Assembly (NCBI GenBank): GCA_045807945.1
Contig: JBJMGI010000018.1
Span: 7,261 to 71,260 of the forward strand
Direction: 5' to 3'
DNA: 64,000 nucleotides
Source: CAVQGF01 sp045807945
GTDB lineage: Bacteria; Acidobacteriota; Terriglobia; Terriglobales; Acidobacteriaceae
The translations under genes were made by a program, and so were the position numbers. Of the stretch, positions 1 through 8,204 are shown piece after piece (position 1 is the stretch's first letter; every line of letters starts with the position of its first letter). The notes beneath the pieces are model-generated. The model worked only from the letters and a program-made list of their open reading frames with translations, had not been told where the DNA came from and ran no database searches.

Positions 1-1
1 C

Positions 2-274
2 GAGGCACTGGTCATCGCGCTCGACCTGAAGGGACTAGCGGTCTCTACCGGAGCCGCGTGTTCGTCCGGCGCGATCGAGCCTTCGCACGTCCTTACCGCA
101 ATGGGACTGCGTGCAGACCAGGCACGGGCCAGTTTGCGGTTTAGCCTGGGAAAGCAGACGACCGAGGCCGACATAAACTTTGCGCTCGACATCCTCCCGG
201 AGACGGTTGCACGGCTGCGGGAGCTGTCACCGGTGTGGCAGAAGAGGCAGTCGCCAGTAGCCAGTGGTCTGTGA
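2..274 (+). CDS. Cysteine desulfurase (NifS/IscS family), C-terminal fragment
   Basis: This is the 3' end of a gene that begins before the window; 90 codons and the stop are visible. The family is a PLP enzyme that removes sulfur from cysteine for Fe-S clusters and tRNA thiolation. The loop STGAACSSG carries the catalytic cysteine (codon at 59-61) that holds the persulfide, and the following SLRFSLGKQTTEADI is the usual C-terminal signature. mnmA starts 89 bases downstream on the same strand. This fits a sulfur relay in which the desulfurase supplies sulfur to the tRNA thiolase. Which subfamily it belongs to (IscS, NifS-like) cannot be decided from the fragment. Confidence 0.9.
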   Translation, partial: EALVIALDLKGLAVSTGAACSSGAIEPSHVLTAMGLRADQARASLRFSLGKQTTEADINFALDILPETVARLRELSPVWQKRQSPVASGL

Positions 275-295
275 CCAGCGAAGTTCGGCAGGGTC

Positions 296-301
296 TATAA
301 T
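296..301 (+). promoter_or_regulatory. Candidate -10 box upstream of mnmA
   Basis: A perfect TATAAT lies 62 bases before the mnmA start. No good -35 sits at 16-18 bases, so this is only a candidate. It would let mnmA be transcribed apart from the upstream desulfurase gene. Confidence 0.35.
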
Positions 302-363
302 TGAAAGTTGTGGCAGTTCCGAGAGACCGAGCCGCGAAAGCGGCTTTCGCTATTTAGAGGCAA

Positions 364-1473
364 ATGTCAGCTAACCAGACCATCGCGGTAGCCATGTCGG
401 GCGGTGTGGATTCTTCCACCGTTGCGGCGATGCTGCGCGCCGAGGGTCACAACCTGGTGGGCTTGACGGCCCAGCTCTGGAACCAGCGCAGGCTGGCAGG
501 GAAGCCCGGCATGCCGGAGCAGGTGCACGGCCGCTGCTGCTCGATCGATGACGTGTACGACGCCCGACGCGTCGCGCAGGACCTCGGAATCCCTTACTAC
601 GTCGTGAACCATGAGGAGCGCTTCGAGCAGGACGTCGTCCGTCCGTTCGTAGCAGAGTACCTCTCAGGCCGCACGCCGATCCCGTGCAGCCTCTGCAACA
701 ATCACTTGAAGTTTGACTCGTTGCTGATTGAAGCGCGGCAGATTGGCGCGGATAAGATTGCCACTGGCCATTACGCGCGCATCGAGTTTGACGAGGCGAG
801 CCAGCGCTGGCTGCTGAAGCGCGGCGTGGACGAGAGCCGTGACCAGAGCTACTTCCTCTTTGGTCTTACGCAGGAGCAGCTGAGCCGAACACTATTTCCG
901 ATCGGCAACATGAGGAAGTCGGACGTCCGCGCAAAGGCGCGCGAGCTCGGGCTCATGATCGCCGAGAAGCCCGACTCGCAAGAGATCTGCTTCGTCCCCG
1001 GCGGCGATTACACCAAGTTCATCGATGCTTATCTGGAAGAGTCTGGCGAGTCCTTGCCGGACACCTCGGGCGAGCTGGTCACGACGAATGGCGACGTCAT
1101 CGGCGAGCATCACGGCATACACAACTTCACCGTGGGGCAGCGCAAAGGACTTGGCGTCGCGACGGGCAATCCGCTTTACGTTTTGCAGATCAATGGCGCT
1201 GAGCGCAAGGTCGTGGTGGGCGGCGGAGATGAGTTGATGTCGAAGACGCTGCGCGCGCGCAAGCTGAACTGGATCTCGATTCCGGAGCTTCGGGACCCAA
1301 TGCGGGTGAAGGCGAAGATCCGCCATCGCCATGAAGCAGCGGACGCGACCATCGAAGCTGCCGGGGACGAAGTACTCGCGACCTTTGATGTTCCGCAGCG
1401 CGCGGTCACGCCCGGGCAGGCCGTCGTCTTCTATGATGGCGACGTTGTTGTCGGCGGCGGCTGGATCGCCTGA
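364..1473 (+). CDS. mnmA: tRNA-specific 2-thiouridylase MnmA
   Basis: Cytoplasmic enzyme that adenylates and thiolates U34 of the Lys, Glu and Gln tRNAs. The PP-loop motif SGGVDSS is at residues 12-18. The acceptor and catalytic cysteines are C111 (in PCSLC, residues 107-111) and C209 (in QEICFVPGG). A further cysteine, C108, makes a CxxC with C111, where the E. coli enzyme has only one cysteine. The GHYARI and NFTVGQRKGLG motifs are also present. Length (369 residues) is normal. The ATG is preceded by an AG-rich stretch (tagaggcaa). It follows a cysteine desulfurase gene, its likely sulfur donor, and ends just before a strong hairpin terminator. Confidence 0.96.
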   Translation: MSANQTIAVAMSGGVDSSTVAAMLRAEGHNLVGLTAQLWNQRRLAGKPGMPEQVHGRCCSIDDVYDARRVAQDLGIPYYVVNHEERFEQDVVRPFVAEYLSGRTPIPCSLCNNHLKFDSLLIEARQIGADKIATGHYARIEFDEASQRWLLKRGVDESRDQSYFLFGLTQEQLSRTLFPIGNMRKSDVRAKARELGLMIAEKPDSQEICFVPGGDYTKFIDAYLEESGESLPDTSGELVTTNGDVIGEHHGIHNFTVGQRKGLGVATGNPLYVLQINGAERKVVVGGGDELMSKTLRARKLNWISIPELRDPMRVKAKIRHRHEAADATIEAAGDEVLATFDVPQRAVTPGQAVVFYDGDVVVGGGWIA

Positions 1474-1499
1474 AACAATGCTTAGCATTCGGACAAATG

Positions 1500-1526
1500 A
1501 AAAGAGCGGCTCGCGGCCGCTCTTTT
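1500..1526. terminator. Bidirectional hairpin terminator after mnmA
   Basis: Perfect 11-bp stem (1500-1510 with 1516-1526) and a 5-base loop, flanked by four A on the left and four T on the right. It works in both directions between the convergent mnmA and the 1545-2048 gene. Confidence 0.85.
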
Positions 1527-1544
1527 GCTTTTCACACGAAATTG

Positions 1545-2048
1545 CTAAATAAACATCTCTTCGTCCTGCGTAGCTTCGTCGCGACCATCATTGCTGCGGC
1601 GGCCAAAGAAAGCTCCAATTCCGGTGGTCAGGCCGCTGACTAATCCCGCCATCTGACGCACGGGCGAGATCACCGAGCGGTGCACCACGTCGGTAGTCTC
1701 TTCCACGCGGTCCATAGTGCGGGTGACGAGATCGTCAGCGCGGATGATCTGCAAGCGCGTGCGGTCAACAGCGTCGCTAACGGTTGCATCGAGCCGCTCG
1801 ACTTGTGACTTGATCGAAGCCGAAGCGACCATCAAGTTATCCGTGATGGCTTCGATCTTCGGACGCGAATCCACCACGATGGCCTGTGTGGACTCCAGGA
1901 TTGGAGCAGTTTTGGTGTGCAGGTCGGCCGCAATGGCTTCCATTCGCGCCGAAGTCTTGCGCACGCTGATGTAAAGCGCGACTAGAATCCCCGCCTGTAT
2001 CAGGACGGCGAAGCTGGTCACTGCGACCCAGATGTTGAGTGTTTCCAT
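1545..2048 (-). CDS. Single-pass membrane coiled-coil protein (DUF948-like)
   Basis: 167 residues. One N-terminal hydrophobic helix (about residues 5-28) is followed by a long amphipathic region with heptad-like spacing, then a short Gly/Phe segment and a charged tail. No catalytic motif is visible. It resembles DUF948 and apolipoprotein-like membrane proteins, which often sit next to YtxH-domain proteins, as here: a YtxH gene ends 39 bases upstream on the same strand. The pair probably forms a small operon linked to envelope or general stress. This role is inferred from family and context only. Confidence 0.7.
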   Translation of the reverse strand: METLNIWVAVTSFAVLIQAGILVALYISVRKTSARMEAIAADLHTKTAPILESTQAIVVDSRPKIEAITDNLMVASASIKSQVERLDATVSDAVDRTRLQIIRADDLVTRTMDRVEETTDVVHRSVISPVRQMAGLVSGLTTGIGAFFGRRSNDGRDEATQDEEMFI

Positions 2049-2087
2049 ATTGAGCGGCAGCTTAACGCCACCAAACGTTCAAGGCAA

Positions 2088-2378
2088 TCAGGCCTTGCTC
2101 TCAGTTTTCTCGCGATAAGCCTGAACGCCGGCTTCGTAGGCGGCCTTGAACTGCTCTTTTTGAGAGGCCAGGACTTCCTTGCCACGCTCGCTGTATTGGC
2201 CGACTTGCTCACGCGCCTGGCGACCCTTGGTCACCACAAAGTCGCGGCCCTCTTCGGCTGCGTCCATCAGCGTTTGGCGGGTCTCACGGCCCGACTTGGG
2301 AGCATAAAGAACACCTACGAGTGCGCCGAGGCCGAGGCCGGCCAGGAACCATCCGAAACCGTTATTGTCACGCGCCAT
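2088..2378 (-). CDS. YtxH domain-containing protein
   Basis: 96 residues. The N-terminal Gly-rich hydrophobic segment (about residues 8-26) runs into the YtxH hallmark LYAPKSGRETRQ, and the rest is a charged amphipathic helix. The family is small, membrane-attached and often stress-induced, without a known biochemical activity. A perfect AGGAGG (2385-2390 on the complementary strand) sits six bases before the ATG, so the start is secure. It is transcribed into the DUF948-like gene. Confidence 0.85.
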   Translation of the reverse strand: MARDNNGFGWFLAGLGLGALVGVLYAPKSGRETRQTLMDAAEEGRDFVVTKGRQAREQVGQYSERGKEVLASQKEQFKAAYEAGVQAYREKTESKA

Positions 2379-2448
2379 AAGGAACCTCCTGAGGGAATAA
2401 GGAAAGCTAGGTTACAGGGTTTCCCACCGCGGCGCAACTGCACGAAAG

Positions 2449-3165
2449 TCACGGTTTTTGTGTTGGCCGCAGAACAATCTCGCTGGCAAAGGACTGCGGC
2501 GATTGTGTCACCAGCATCGCGACGATGTGAGCTATATCGTCAGGCTTCAACATTTTGTTTGCGTCTTTTCCGGCGTGCGGACTTAGTTCCGTGTCGGTGG
2601 AACCGGGGCAAACGACAGAGACGCGGATGTTGTGTCCACGCAATTCTTCTGCGACCGAGTAGCTGAGGCCGTTCAGTCCCCACTTCGATGCCGAGTAGGC
2701 GGCCCCGTTCGGGAGAGCATTCTTCGAGGCGATGGAGGAGATGTTCACGATGTGCCCGGATTTCCGCTCGATCATGAATGGAGCGAAGGCACGCATACAG
2801 TAGAAGACGCCGCGCAGGTTGGTGTTGAGGATTGCGTCCCAATCAGCAGGCGGCAGTTTGTGCAGCGGTCCGCCGAAGCCGCCGATTCCGGCGTTGTTAA
2901 CCAGAATGTCCACCCGCTTAAATCTCTTGTGGACGGCGGCCGCGAGAGACTCGACCGATTGCAGATCGGTGACATCGCAAACTATAGGCTCGCAACTTGC
3001 ACCCGACGCCGCGATCTCTCTCGCGGTCTGCTGCAAGTGCTTCATGGTTCGTCCGGAGATCACTGTGGCTGCGCCCATAGTGGCTAAACGCGCTGCTATC
3101 GCGGCGCCGATACCGCGTCCGCCGCCGGTGACAACCGCTACTTTTCCTGCGAGTTCGTGTTGCAT
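2449..3165 (-). CDS. Short-chain dehydrogenase/reductase (SDR), classical type
   Basis: 238 residues, the normal size for the family. The cofactor motif TGGGRGIG is at residues 14-21 and NNAG is near residue 90. The catalytic Ser-Tyr-Lys set is visible in NISSIASKN and YSASK. The arginine after the first beta strand (SGRTMK) suggests NADP(H). It resembles 3-oxoacyl-ACP reductases and related alcohol dehydrogenases, but the substrate cannot be read from the sequence. AAAGGA precedes the ATG. It is transcribed toward the YtxH gene, 70 bases away. Confidence 0.88.
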   Translation of the reverse strand: MQHELAGKVAVVTGGGRGIGAAIAARLATMGAATVISGRTMKHLQQTAREIAASGASCEPIVCDVTDLQSVESLAAAVHKRFKRVDILVNNAGIGGFGGPLHKLPPADWDAILNTNLRGVFYCMRAFAPFMIERKSGHIVNISSIASKNALPNGAAYSASKWGLNGLSYSVAEELRGHNIRVSVVCPGSTDTELSPHAGKDANKMLKPDDIAHIVAMLVTQSPQSFASEIVLRPTQKP

Positions 3166-3262
3166 CCCGAATCCTTTGTGACGCTAGTTAGTCCATCCAG
3201 CAACCATCTTTTGGCATCTTACCGGTATCAGTATATGAAATAGGGCGGACTGACTAAGATGC

Positions 3263-3292
3263 TTGCCTTAGCCGCAGTTAGCTCTCTATAAT
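3263..3292 (+). promoter_or_regulatory. Predicted sigma-70 type promoter for the 3399 gene
   Basis: TTGCCT (3263-3268) and a perfect TATAAT (3287-3292) are separated by 18 bases. Transcription would start near 3299, giving an untranslated leader of about 100 bases. Confidence 0.5.
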
Positions 3293-3398
3293 CAGTGGTT
3301 TGGCGGGAGTCGCTGAAGCTGTATGCGGCAGTGCACGTGGGAACCAGCCGCCGATCATAGTGGTCTATAAAGTTTTGCCCTCAAGGAGCACCTAAAGA

Positions 3399-5003
3399 AT
3401 GAAGTTCAGCAAGAGAACGATCAGCGGCCTGGCGCTTGGTTTGTCACTGATGTGCGCCGTCGGAGTCGCGCAGTCCAACAAGCAGCAGGATTCGAAGTCG
3501 ACTATCACGGTACTGCCGCCAACTCCGAACACGCCACCGCCGCAGCAACAACCAGCCCAGCCGCAACAGCCCGCGCAACCAGCGCAACCCGCACAGGCGG
3601 GCCAGCCAGGTGCTCAACCCGCACAGCCTGCTCAACCGGGACAAGCTGCACAGCCTGGTCAGCCGGGACAAGCTGCACAGCCTGGTCAGCCTGCGCAATC
3701 TGGGCAAGCGGGAGCAGCGCAGCCAGCCGCTTCCGGTCTGCCGGCGAATTGCCCGCCGCAGTCAACCCAGAAGAAAGAGATCAAGGACCAGGCCGAATAC
3801 AACACTTACGTTAACGCGCTTGGGCAAGCGAATCCCGCCACCAAAGCGCAGGCGCTCGAGCAGTTCCTGCTGCAGTATCCGAATACGGTAGTGAAGGATG
3901 ACGCGCTCGAAGCACTGATGGGCGCCTACCAGCAAGCCGGCGACGCAACGAAGATGCAGGACGCGGCTAACCGCCTGCTACAGGTGAATCCGAACGCTGT
4001 GCGCGCTCTGGCATTGATGGCCTACACCAAGCGGGCTGCGGTAGAAGCGAATCCGACCGCGCCGACAGTACAACAAGACAGCCAGCAAGCCATGCAGTAT
4101 GGACAAAAGGGTATTGCCGCACTCCAGTGCTTCGCGAAGCCGGCCGGTACGCAGGATGCCGAGTACGAGACCCAGAAGAAGCAGATGGCTGCAATCTTCA
4201 ACGGAGCAGCGGGACGCGGCGCGCTGAACACAAAGGATTTCGCGAACGCGCAGAAGTACTTTACTGAAGCCGTCAACATCGATCCGAACAACCTGAACGA
4301 CGTGTACGGTGCGGCGTTGGCGTATCTGACTCCGCAGCCGATCAATCCGATCGGATTGTGGTACGCGGCGCGTTCAGTAGCTTTGGGTAAAGGCAACGAG
4401 CAGCTCGATAAGTACGGCCACTACAAGTACCAGAAATTCCATGGCGCTGATCCGGCGGACGATCATTGGAAGGACATCGTCGCTCAGGCTGGGTCGCAGA
4501 CAGCTCCGCCCCCGGGCTTCAACGTCACTCCAGCTCCCACGCCCGCGCAACAGGCTGCCAAGCTGGCGCAGACAAAAGATCCCAAGACGATGGACTTTGC
4601 TGATCTGGAGACGGTATTCGGAAATGCCGAACCCGCCGTCAGCCAGCAGGTCTTGACTGCGATCAAAGGTCAGCCGATGCAGCCGTTCGCCGCTGTAGTG
4701 ATCCAGGCCACGCCGACTTCATTGAGCGTAGCCGCAACCCAAGACGCGATCGAGCAGAAGCGTGCCGACGTGATCGTCAACATGGTCGCGCCTATTCCGG
4801 CGAAACTGCTTCCTAAGGTAGGCGCCGAAACCGGTTTGACTGGTTCGGTGGATTCGTTCACCGTAGGTCAGGCACCAGCGAATGATCCCAACGGGATGAA
4901 GCCGGTGGTGATCACTTTGACGGACGGCAAACTGGTACGCACCGCACCTGAGCCGGCGCCGAAGAAGCCGGTTCGGCGAGGAACGCGGCCGCACAGCCGT
5001 TAA
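3399..5003 (+). CDS. Secreted Pro/Gln/Ala-rich protein with TPR-like region
   Basis: 534 residues of unknown function. The signal peptide (residues 1-25, ending AVGVAQ) is followed by a low-complexity stretch (about 40-110) of AQP, GQP and GQA triplets. A helical region with TPR-like pairs follows (about 130-310; for example DFANAQKYFTEAVNIDPNN), then a C-terminal region with a predicted beta-rich part and an arginine-rich end. Part of the low-complexity DNA is a perfect 27-base tandem duplication (3636-3689). AAGGAGCACC precedes the ATG. The gene stands alone between a promoter and a terminator. It could be a periplasmic or outer-surface scaffold. Confidence 0.8.
   Translation: MKFSKRTISGLALGLSLMCAVGVAQSNKQQDSKSTITVLPPTPNTPPPQQQPAQPQQPAQPAQPAQAGQPGAQPAQPAQPGQAAQPGQPGQAAQPGQPAQSGQAGAAQPAASGLPANCPPQSTQKKEIKDQAEYNTYVNALGQANPATKAQALEQFLLQYPNTVVKDDALEALMGAYQQAGDATKMQDAANRLLQVNPNAVRALALMAYTKRAAVEANPTAPTVQQDSQQAMQYGQKGIAALQCFAKPAGTQDAEYETQKKQMAAIFNGAAGRGALNTKDFANAQKYFTEAVNIDPNNLNDVYGAALAYLTPQPINPIGLWYAARSVALGKGNEQLDKYGHYKYQKFHGADPADDHWKDIVAQAGSQTAPPPGFNVTPAPTPAQQAAKLAQTKDPKTMDFADLETVFGNAEPAVSQQVLTAIKGQPMQPFAAVVIQATPTSLSVAATQDAIEQKRADVIVNMVAPIPAKLLPKVGAETGLTGSVDSFTVGQAPANDPNGMKPVVITLTDGKLVRTAPEPAPKKPVRRGTRPHSR
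3636..3689 (+). repeat. Perfect 27-bp tandem duplication inside a coding low-complexity region
   Basis: Two identical in-frame 27-base units (3636-3662 and 3663-3689) encode PGQAAQPGQ-type nonapeptides. The lack of any mismatch suggests recent expansion by slippage. Confidence 0.85.
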
Positions 5004-5023
5004 TCCTCAGCAGAAAGAGAAAG

Positions 5024-5052
5024 AAGAGGCAGCCGATTCGGCTGCCTCTTTT
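5024..5052 (+). terminator. Hairpin terminator after the 3399 gene
   Basis: A stem of at least 11 bp (AAGAGGCAGCC with its complement) has a small loop and is followed by TTTT, 20 bases after the stop codon. Confidence 0.85.
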
Positions 5053-5082
5053 ATTTGCTCAAAACTGTTTGCTCAATCGAAG

Positions 5083-5364
5083 CTAACGCGCGATTTTCTT
5101 CTCCATCACCATAGGACGCGGGGTGCTGCGCGGAGGACGCCGTGCGCCGTTGCGTACTGCGCGAAGGTCTAGCTTCAATTCCGCGATGGTGCGGCTTAGC
5201 GTGTTGCGATGCATTCCCAGCTCGCGTGCGGCGCGGCACTGGTTACCCTGATTCTCCTCCAGGACCGTGAGGATGAACTTCTTTTTAAACTCGCGCACCG
5301 CCTCAGAGTAAAGGATTCCACTATTGTGCATCTGCAGGATCAGGGCTTCTAATTGGTCTTTCAC
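5083..5364 (-). CDS. Small Fis-type DNA-binding regulator
   Basis: 93 residues. An N-terminal helix (about 17-37) precedes a Fis-family helix-turn-helix (residues 42-64, with CRAARELGMHRNTLSR). This is the domain found in Fis and at the C-terminus of NtrC-type activators. There is no sigma-54 or receiver domain, so it is a stand-alone DNA-binding protein. The basic tail (RNGARRPPRSTPRP) may add DNA affinity. It ends convergent with the secreted TPR protein gene and lies downstream of purC. The regulon is unknown. Confidence 0.8.
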   Translation of the reverse strand: MKDQLEALILQMHNSGILYSEAVREFKKKFILTVLEENQGNQCRAARELGMHRNTLSRTIAELKLDLRAVRNGARRPPRSTPRPMVMEKKIAR

Positions 5365-5414
5365 AGGGGCCTCTCTCGACCAGCAAAAAGATTGCGGTGA
5401 ATCTTAAGACGCGA

Positions 5415-6329
5415 TCAGATCGTGAGATCGTGTCCAGTCAGCAGGCGATACGCTTCCAGGTATTTCTCGCTCGTCCGTTGAGCTACTTCTGGAGGAAGCC
5501 CTGGGGCAGGCGGTTGTTTGTTCCACTTGATGGTTTCCAGATAGTCGCGAACGTACTGTTTGTCGAACGAATCCTGGGCGCGGCCGGGCTGATATTTGTC
5601 GGCAGGCCAGAAGCGCGAGGAATCAGGAGTGAGGACTTCGTCTGCCAGGATTATGCCCGCAGCCGAGCGGCCGAACTCGAATTTTGTATCGGCGATGATG
5701 ATTCCCTTGGTCGCCGCGTACTCCGAAGCCGCTTTGTAGATCTTCAGAGTGTAGTCGCGCAGCTTCTCCGCGTCTTCGTGTCCGACCAGCTTCACCATCT
5801 CGGAGAACGGAATATTTTCGTCGTGCCCGCTGGCAGCTTTTGTTGCCGGCGTGAAGATCGGTTCGGGCAGCTTGTCCGATTCCTTGAGTCCGGCGGGCAG
5901 CTTGATGCCGCACACCGCGCCATCCTTCTTGTATTCCTTCCACGCGGATCCGGAAACGTAGCCGCGCACCACGCACTCCACCGGGAACATCTCGGCGTTC
6001 ACCACGAGCATGGAGCGCCCAACGAGCTGGTCGCGATACTGGCGCACGGGAGCCGGGTATTGGTCCACATCCGTAGTAATGACGTGGTTGGGAACTATGT
6101 TCTTCAGGAACTCGAACCAGAAGACCGAGAGCTGCGTCAGCACCTTTCCCTTGTTCGGGATGCCGCTGGCAAGGACGTAGTCGAAAGCCGAGATGCGATC
6201 AGTTGCTACAAAGAGCAACTGGTCTTCGAGGCGGTACACGTCTCGCACTTTGCCGCTGGCGTGCAGAGGTAGCGACGGGAAGTCGGTGTGGAGCAGAGGA
6301 GAGTTTTTCGTAAGGGTCGTCACAGTCAC
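5415..6329 (-). CDS. purC: Phosphoribosylaminoimidazole-succinocarboxamide synthase (SAICAR synthetase)
   Basis: Joins CAIR and aspartate with ATP in purine synthesis. Family hallmarks are GKVRDVY near the N-terminus, FVATDRISAFD, CVVRGYVSGSAW, TKFEFG and DEVLTPDSSRFW. At 304 residues it is the longer form found in many bacteria and yeast rather than the 240-residue E. coli type. The start codon is GTG (GTGACTGTGACG). A strong promoter lies just upstream, leaving a leader of about 25 bases. No other purine genes are nearby. Confidence 0.95.
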   Translation of the reverse strand: MTVTTLTKNSPLLHTDFPSLPLHASGKVRDVYRLEDQLLFVATDRISAFDYVLASGIPNKGKVLTQLSVFWFEFLKNIVPNHVITTDVDQYPAPVRQYRDQLVGRSMLVVNAEMFPVECVVRGYVSGSAWKEYKKDGAVCGIKLPAGLKESDKLPEPIFTPATKAASGHDENIPFSEMVKLVGHEDAEKLRDYTLKIYKAASEYAATKGIIIADTKFEFGRSAAGIILADEVLTPDSSRFWPADKYQPGRAQDSFDKQYVRDYLETIKWNKQPPAPGLPPEVAQRTSEKYLEAYRLLTGHDLTI

Positions 6330-6360
6330 AATAAGAAAATTCTAAATGAGAACGTGCCGT

Positions 6361-6388
6361 ATTTTAAATGTCCGGGGACTTTTGTCAA
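6361..6388 (-). promoter_or_regulatory. Predicted sigma-70 promoter for purC
   Basis: On the minus strand a perfect TTGACA (6383-6388) and TAAAAT (6361-6366) are 16 bases apart, inside a locally AT-rich stretch 32 bases before the purC start. Confidence 0.7.
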
Positions 6389-6495
6389 CGCAGGTGACTG
6401 ATTGATAAAACATTTTTTTTGATTGAAATGACTTGACAGAACGTTCCGCTTTGGGCAGGCATGCGATTGGCGCGGAGGAAAAAGAAAACTGATGT

Positions 6496-8103
6496 ATGCT
6501 GAAGTCACTCTCGTCATCTACTCGCAATATCTGGCTGCAACCATTGGACACCAACGCAACCGCGAAGGCGACCGCATTCCCAGGCGATAACGCAACAGGC
6601 ATCTCCGCTCATAATGACGGCTCACGTGCCGATCCCCGCCGTCATCAGCATTGGGACGTCCGCAATTTCTTCTCGAACTACGGATACTTGCTCACCGGGA
6701 ACGCGCTCAACGCGCTGTTCTCGTTCCTGAACATATGGCTCGCGACGCATGCACTGGGCTCGAGCGGCTATGGCGCGGTGGCAGCCCTCATGGCCGCTGG
6801 ACAAGCCGTGTTGACGATCGCAGTGAACTGGACGGCGGTGTCACTGTTCCGCTTCGGAGCACAGGAGTTCGTCGCCAGTGGCAAGATCGCGGAGTCGTTC
6901 TGGACGCGCGGCAGCATTGCGCTGGTCAATCTTGCGGCTTTGCTCGCGACGTATCCACTGTGGGCTGGATTTCTTCTCAGTCATTATCACCTGACGCGTA
7001 GTGATTCCTGGCTGCTGGGTGCATTCGTGTGTTCAACGGCGCTCTCGGTACAAATGCTATATGCGCTGCAAGCCTCGAAACGTCCGCGGCAGTCGGCGAT
7101 CGTGCTGCTGCTGGAGAGGGTTCTGGTATTTGCAGCACTGTTGGGGATCGTGGCAACGCATGCGGCCTCGATTAAGACCGTTGTCAGCGCATATGTTGCC
7201 GGAGCGTTGATCGCATGCTCCACAGGGATGCTCCTCCTGCGCCACCAGCTCTCACCGATCCTGCTCAAGACGGCCGTTGCCGTAAAGATGGTCTGGTACT
7301 CGGTGCCGATGATGGCAAACGGCGTCGTTGGATTCTTCTCCAGTAATTTCATAGATGCTTTCTTCATCCTTAAATACCTGAGCCTGGCGGCGCTGGGAAT
7401 CTACGCGGTTGGGTTCCAATATGCGGGCGTGCTGATGCAGCTGCCGACCCTCGCTGGCTCGTTGCTGCTGCCGTTTTACGTGACGCAGTTGGCACACGGC
7501 CGCGAGGACCGGATCCGCCGCTTCCTTCTGCATGCTCATCCCATGGCGACGTTGCTGTGGTCGCTGATATGTGTTTTCGCGGGAGCCTTTGGTGCCGCCG
7601 TGGTTCCACGACTTTTAGGACACCAGTTCGCCGAGGTGGGGAAGGTGATCTGGCCGCTGCTGATCGCGAATGCTGCGGCCGGCCCGGTGCTATTGGGGTT
7701 GGGAACACTGGCAAACGCGCAGGATAAAACTTATAAAAGCGCTATCGGCGCCCTGGTGACGGCTAGCGTGAACGTCGCGCTCGACATCTTTTTGATCCCG
7801 CGCTTTGGAGAAGCCGGTTGCGCGTGGGCCACCACAGCGGCATACACGGCCGGGTTATTGGTGTGGCTGCTGATGAGCGCTCGTTATTGCGCGCCCTTGC
7901 GAGTGCTCATCGGCTTGTTCCCAATATGCGCCGCATACGGAGCCGTCACGTTCGGATATCGGGGACTATGGCCGGTGATCTTCGGAACGGCGGGGTTTGC
8001 GTTGGTCGCATGGCTGGGGCGGGCGGAGCTGACGGAGAACATAGGTTCGCTTCGCGAAGCATGGGCCAAGGTGGAAGAGCCACCGCCGGAGGTTGTCATC
8101 TGA
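6496..8103 (+). CDS. Polysaccharide flippase of the MOP superfamily (Wzx/PST-like)
   Basis: 535 residues. After a hydrophilic N-terminal part of about 55 residues come roughly 12-14 hydrophobic segments with the MOP pattern, for example NALNALFSFLNIWLAT, GVVGFFSSNFIDAFFI and the late NVALDIFLIPRFGEAGCAWATT. The last is a typical signature of Wzx and MurJ relatives. The probable role is moving lipid-linked glycans across the inner membrane. The ATG has no close Shine-Dalgarno (GGAGG is 16 bases away), so a later start is possible. The gene is divergent from purC and followed by a sugar epimerase gene. Confidence 0.82.
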   Translation: MLKSLSSSTRNIWLQPLDTNATAKATAFPGDNATGISAHNDGSRADPRRHQHWDVRNFFSNYGYLLTGNALNALFSFLNIWLATHALGSSGYGAVAALMAAGQAVLTIAVNWTAVSLFRFGAQEFVASGKIAESFWTRGSIALVNLAALLATYPLWAGFLLSHYHLTRSDSWLLGAFVCSTALSVQMLYALQASKRPRQSAIVLLLERVLVFAALLGIVATHAASIKTVVSAYVAGALIACSTGMLLLRHQLSPILLKTAVAVKMVWYSVPMMANGVVGFFSSNFIDAFFILKYLSLAALGIYAVGFQYAGVLMQLPTLAGSLLLPFYVTQLAHGREDRIRRFLLHAHPMATLLWSLICVFAGAFGAAVVPRLLGHQFAEVGKVIWPLLIANAAAGPVLLGLGTLANAQDKTYKSAIGALVTASVNVALDIFLIPRFGEAGCAWATTAAYTAGLLVWLLMSARYCAPLRVLIGLFPICAAYGAVTFGYRGLWPVIFGTAGFALVAWLGRAELTENIGSLREAWAKVEEPPPEVVI

Positions 8104-8204
8104 CGTTCTCGGCGCCGACTGCATTACTCCGGGACGTACCGTCCGCCGTCAGCAATTAAATTTCTTACCAGTCATGCATCAGGAACCCCGCCGCGCATCC
8201 TAAT

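Noticed and set aside
3505..3765. Possible CRISPR or satellite repeat in the low-complexity region
   Set aside because: Units are in-frame coding triplets for AQP/GQP without spacers; only one 27-base duplication is exact.
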